From Serratia sp. PL17 (lineage in GTDB: Bacteria; Pseudomonadota; Gammaproteobacteria; Enterobacterales; Enterobacteriaceae): a DNA stretch of 64,000 bases. Position numbers and translations under genes: made by a program. The notes beneath the pieces are model-generated. The model was not told the DNA's origin, searched no databases, and was given only the letters and a program-made list of their open reading frames with translations. This document shows, in pieces, positions 63,748-64,000 of this stretch (position 1 is the first letter of the stretch; each line of letters opens with the position of its first letter). The DNA lies in assembly GCF_017832355.1 (NCBI RefSeq), contig NZ_JAFIBY010000001.1:930001-994000 (forward strand), in the 5' to 3' direction.

Positions 63748-64000
63748 TACCAATTTATCGTTACCTGTACCGTATCGGAATAGTTACCGGTAGCGGGGGT
63801 TGTTTGTGCGGGAACCAAGCCATACACCGGTAGCCAGGTCGTTTGTCCGGTGGCTGTCATCGACACGCCGGTCACGTTGTCCCAGACCAGGGTATGAGCG
63901 GCGTTGGTATAGAGGTTATAACTGACTTTTGCGCCAGCAGTGCTCTGCATATACCGCGCCGCCGTATTCCCACTCTGCCCACCGCCCAGCAACACGGTGT
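63747..64000 (-). CDS. Csu-type pilin subunit, C-terminal part
   Basis: The last 83 or so codons of another SCPU-domain pilin; the frame is open to the right edge. It contains VSYNLYTNAAHTLVWDN and ends with YSDTVQVTINW, matching the other subunits. It is the upstream neighbour in the same operon, so the remaining pilin genes (CsuA/B-like) probably lie beyond 64000. Confidence 0.82.
   Translation of the reverse strand, partial: TVLLGGGQSGNTAARYMQSTAGAKVSYNLYTNAAHTLVWDNVTGVSMTATGQTTWLPVYGLVPAQTTPATGNYSDTVQVTINW

Overview
The window looks like chromosomal DNA of a Serratia species. Four things point there: a serralysin-type RTX protease, a chromosomal Qnr pentapeptide protein very close to the SmaQnr/QnrB type, a meso-2,3-butanediol dehydrogenase that (from memory) closely resembles the S. 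marcescens enzyme, and complete enterobacterial puu and tsx genes. The species (S. liquefaciens/proteamaculans/plymuthica group?) cannot be fixed from the sequence alone. No rRNA, tRNA, IS element or CRISPR array was recognised.

Layout. 1-3907 (minus) is the N-terminal 1302 codons of a type I polyketide synthase (KS-AT-DH), preceded by a very AT-rich 530-bp leader. 4442-8330 holds a DUF2000 protein and a LacI-family repressor with an IolE-like TIM-barrel gene and a Gfo/Idh/MocA oxidoreductase; matching palindromes lie before the repressor and before the pathway genes. 8413-15557 is a mixed region: GFA protein, SMP-30-like secreted protein, DUF1835 protein, qnr with a LexA box, a cold-shock gene with a cold box, an isochorismatase, UspA and butanediol dehydrogenase. 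15598-23063 is the putrescine utilisation cluster puuBCRD/puuA/puuP. 23156-29021 holds yddG, tsx, cigR, a secreted chorismate mutase and a serine hydrolase. 29276-34322 is a histidine utilisation locus, hutGIC/hutFD, with HutC operators. 34390-38224 is the sucrose locus cscR/cscAB with two CscR-type operators. 38399-41250 is an MHS transporter and a DAPG-hydrolase-like gene, divergent from a TetR gene.

The most interesting region is 41272-50970. I read it as a two-operon catabolic regulon for ergothioneine. One operon (minus) encodes a DUF917 protein, a urocanase paralogue, an MHS transporter and an exported histidine-ammonia-lyase paralogue. The other (plus) encodes a hydantoinase and an M20 N-carbamoyl-amino-acid hydrolase. 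A LysR gene sits between them. The lyase lacks the Ala-Ser-Gly triad that forms the MIO cofactor and the urocanase lacks its active-site Cys, so neither should do ordinary histidine catabolism. Together the enzymes match the five steps ergothioneine -> thiourocanate -> thiohydantoin propionate -> hydantoin propionate -> N-carbamoylglutamate -> glutamate. The same 16-bp T-N11-A palindrome lies in front of both operons in the same orientation, inside a longer similar stretch.

The right part (51050-64000) holds pckA, a 2-hydroxycarboxylate transporter, the serralysin gene without secretion or inhibitor genes beside it, a cluster of three tiny single-span membrane proteins, an ASCH protein coupled to a C39-like peptidase, and most of a Csu-type (archaic chaperone-usher) pilus operon that runs off the right edge.
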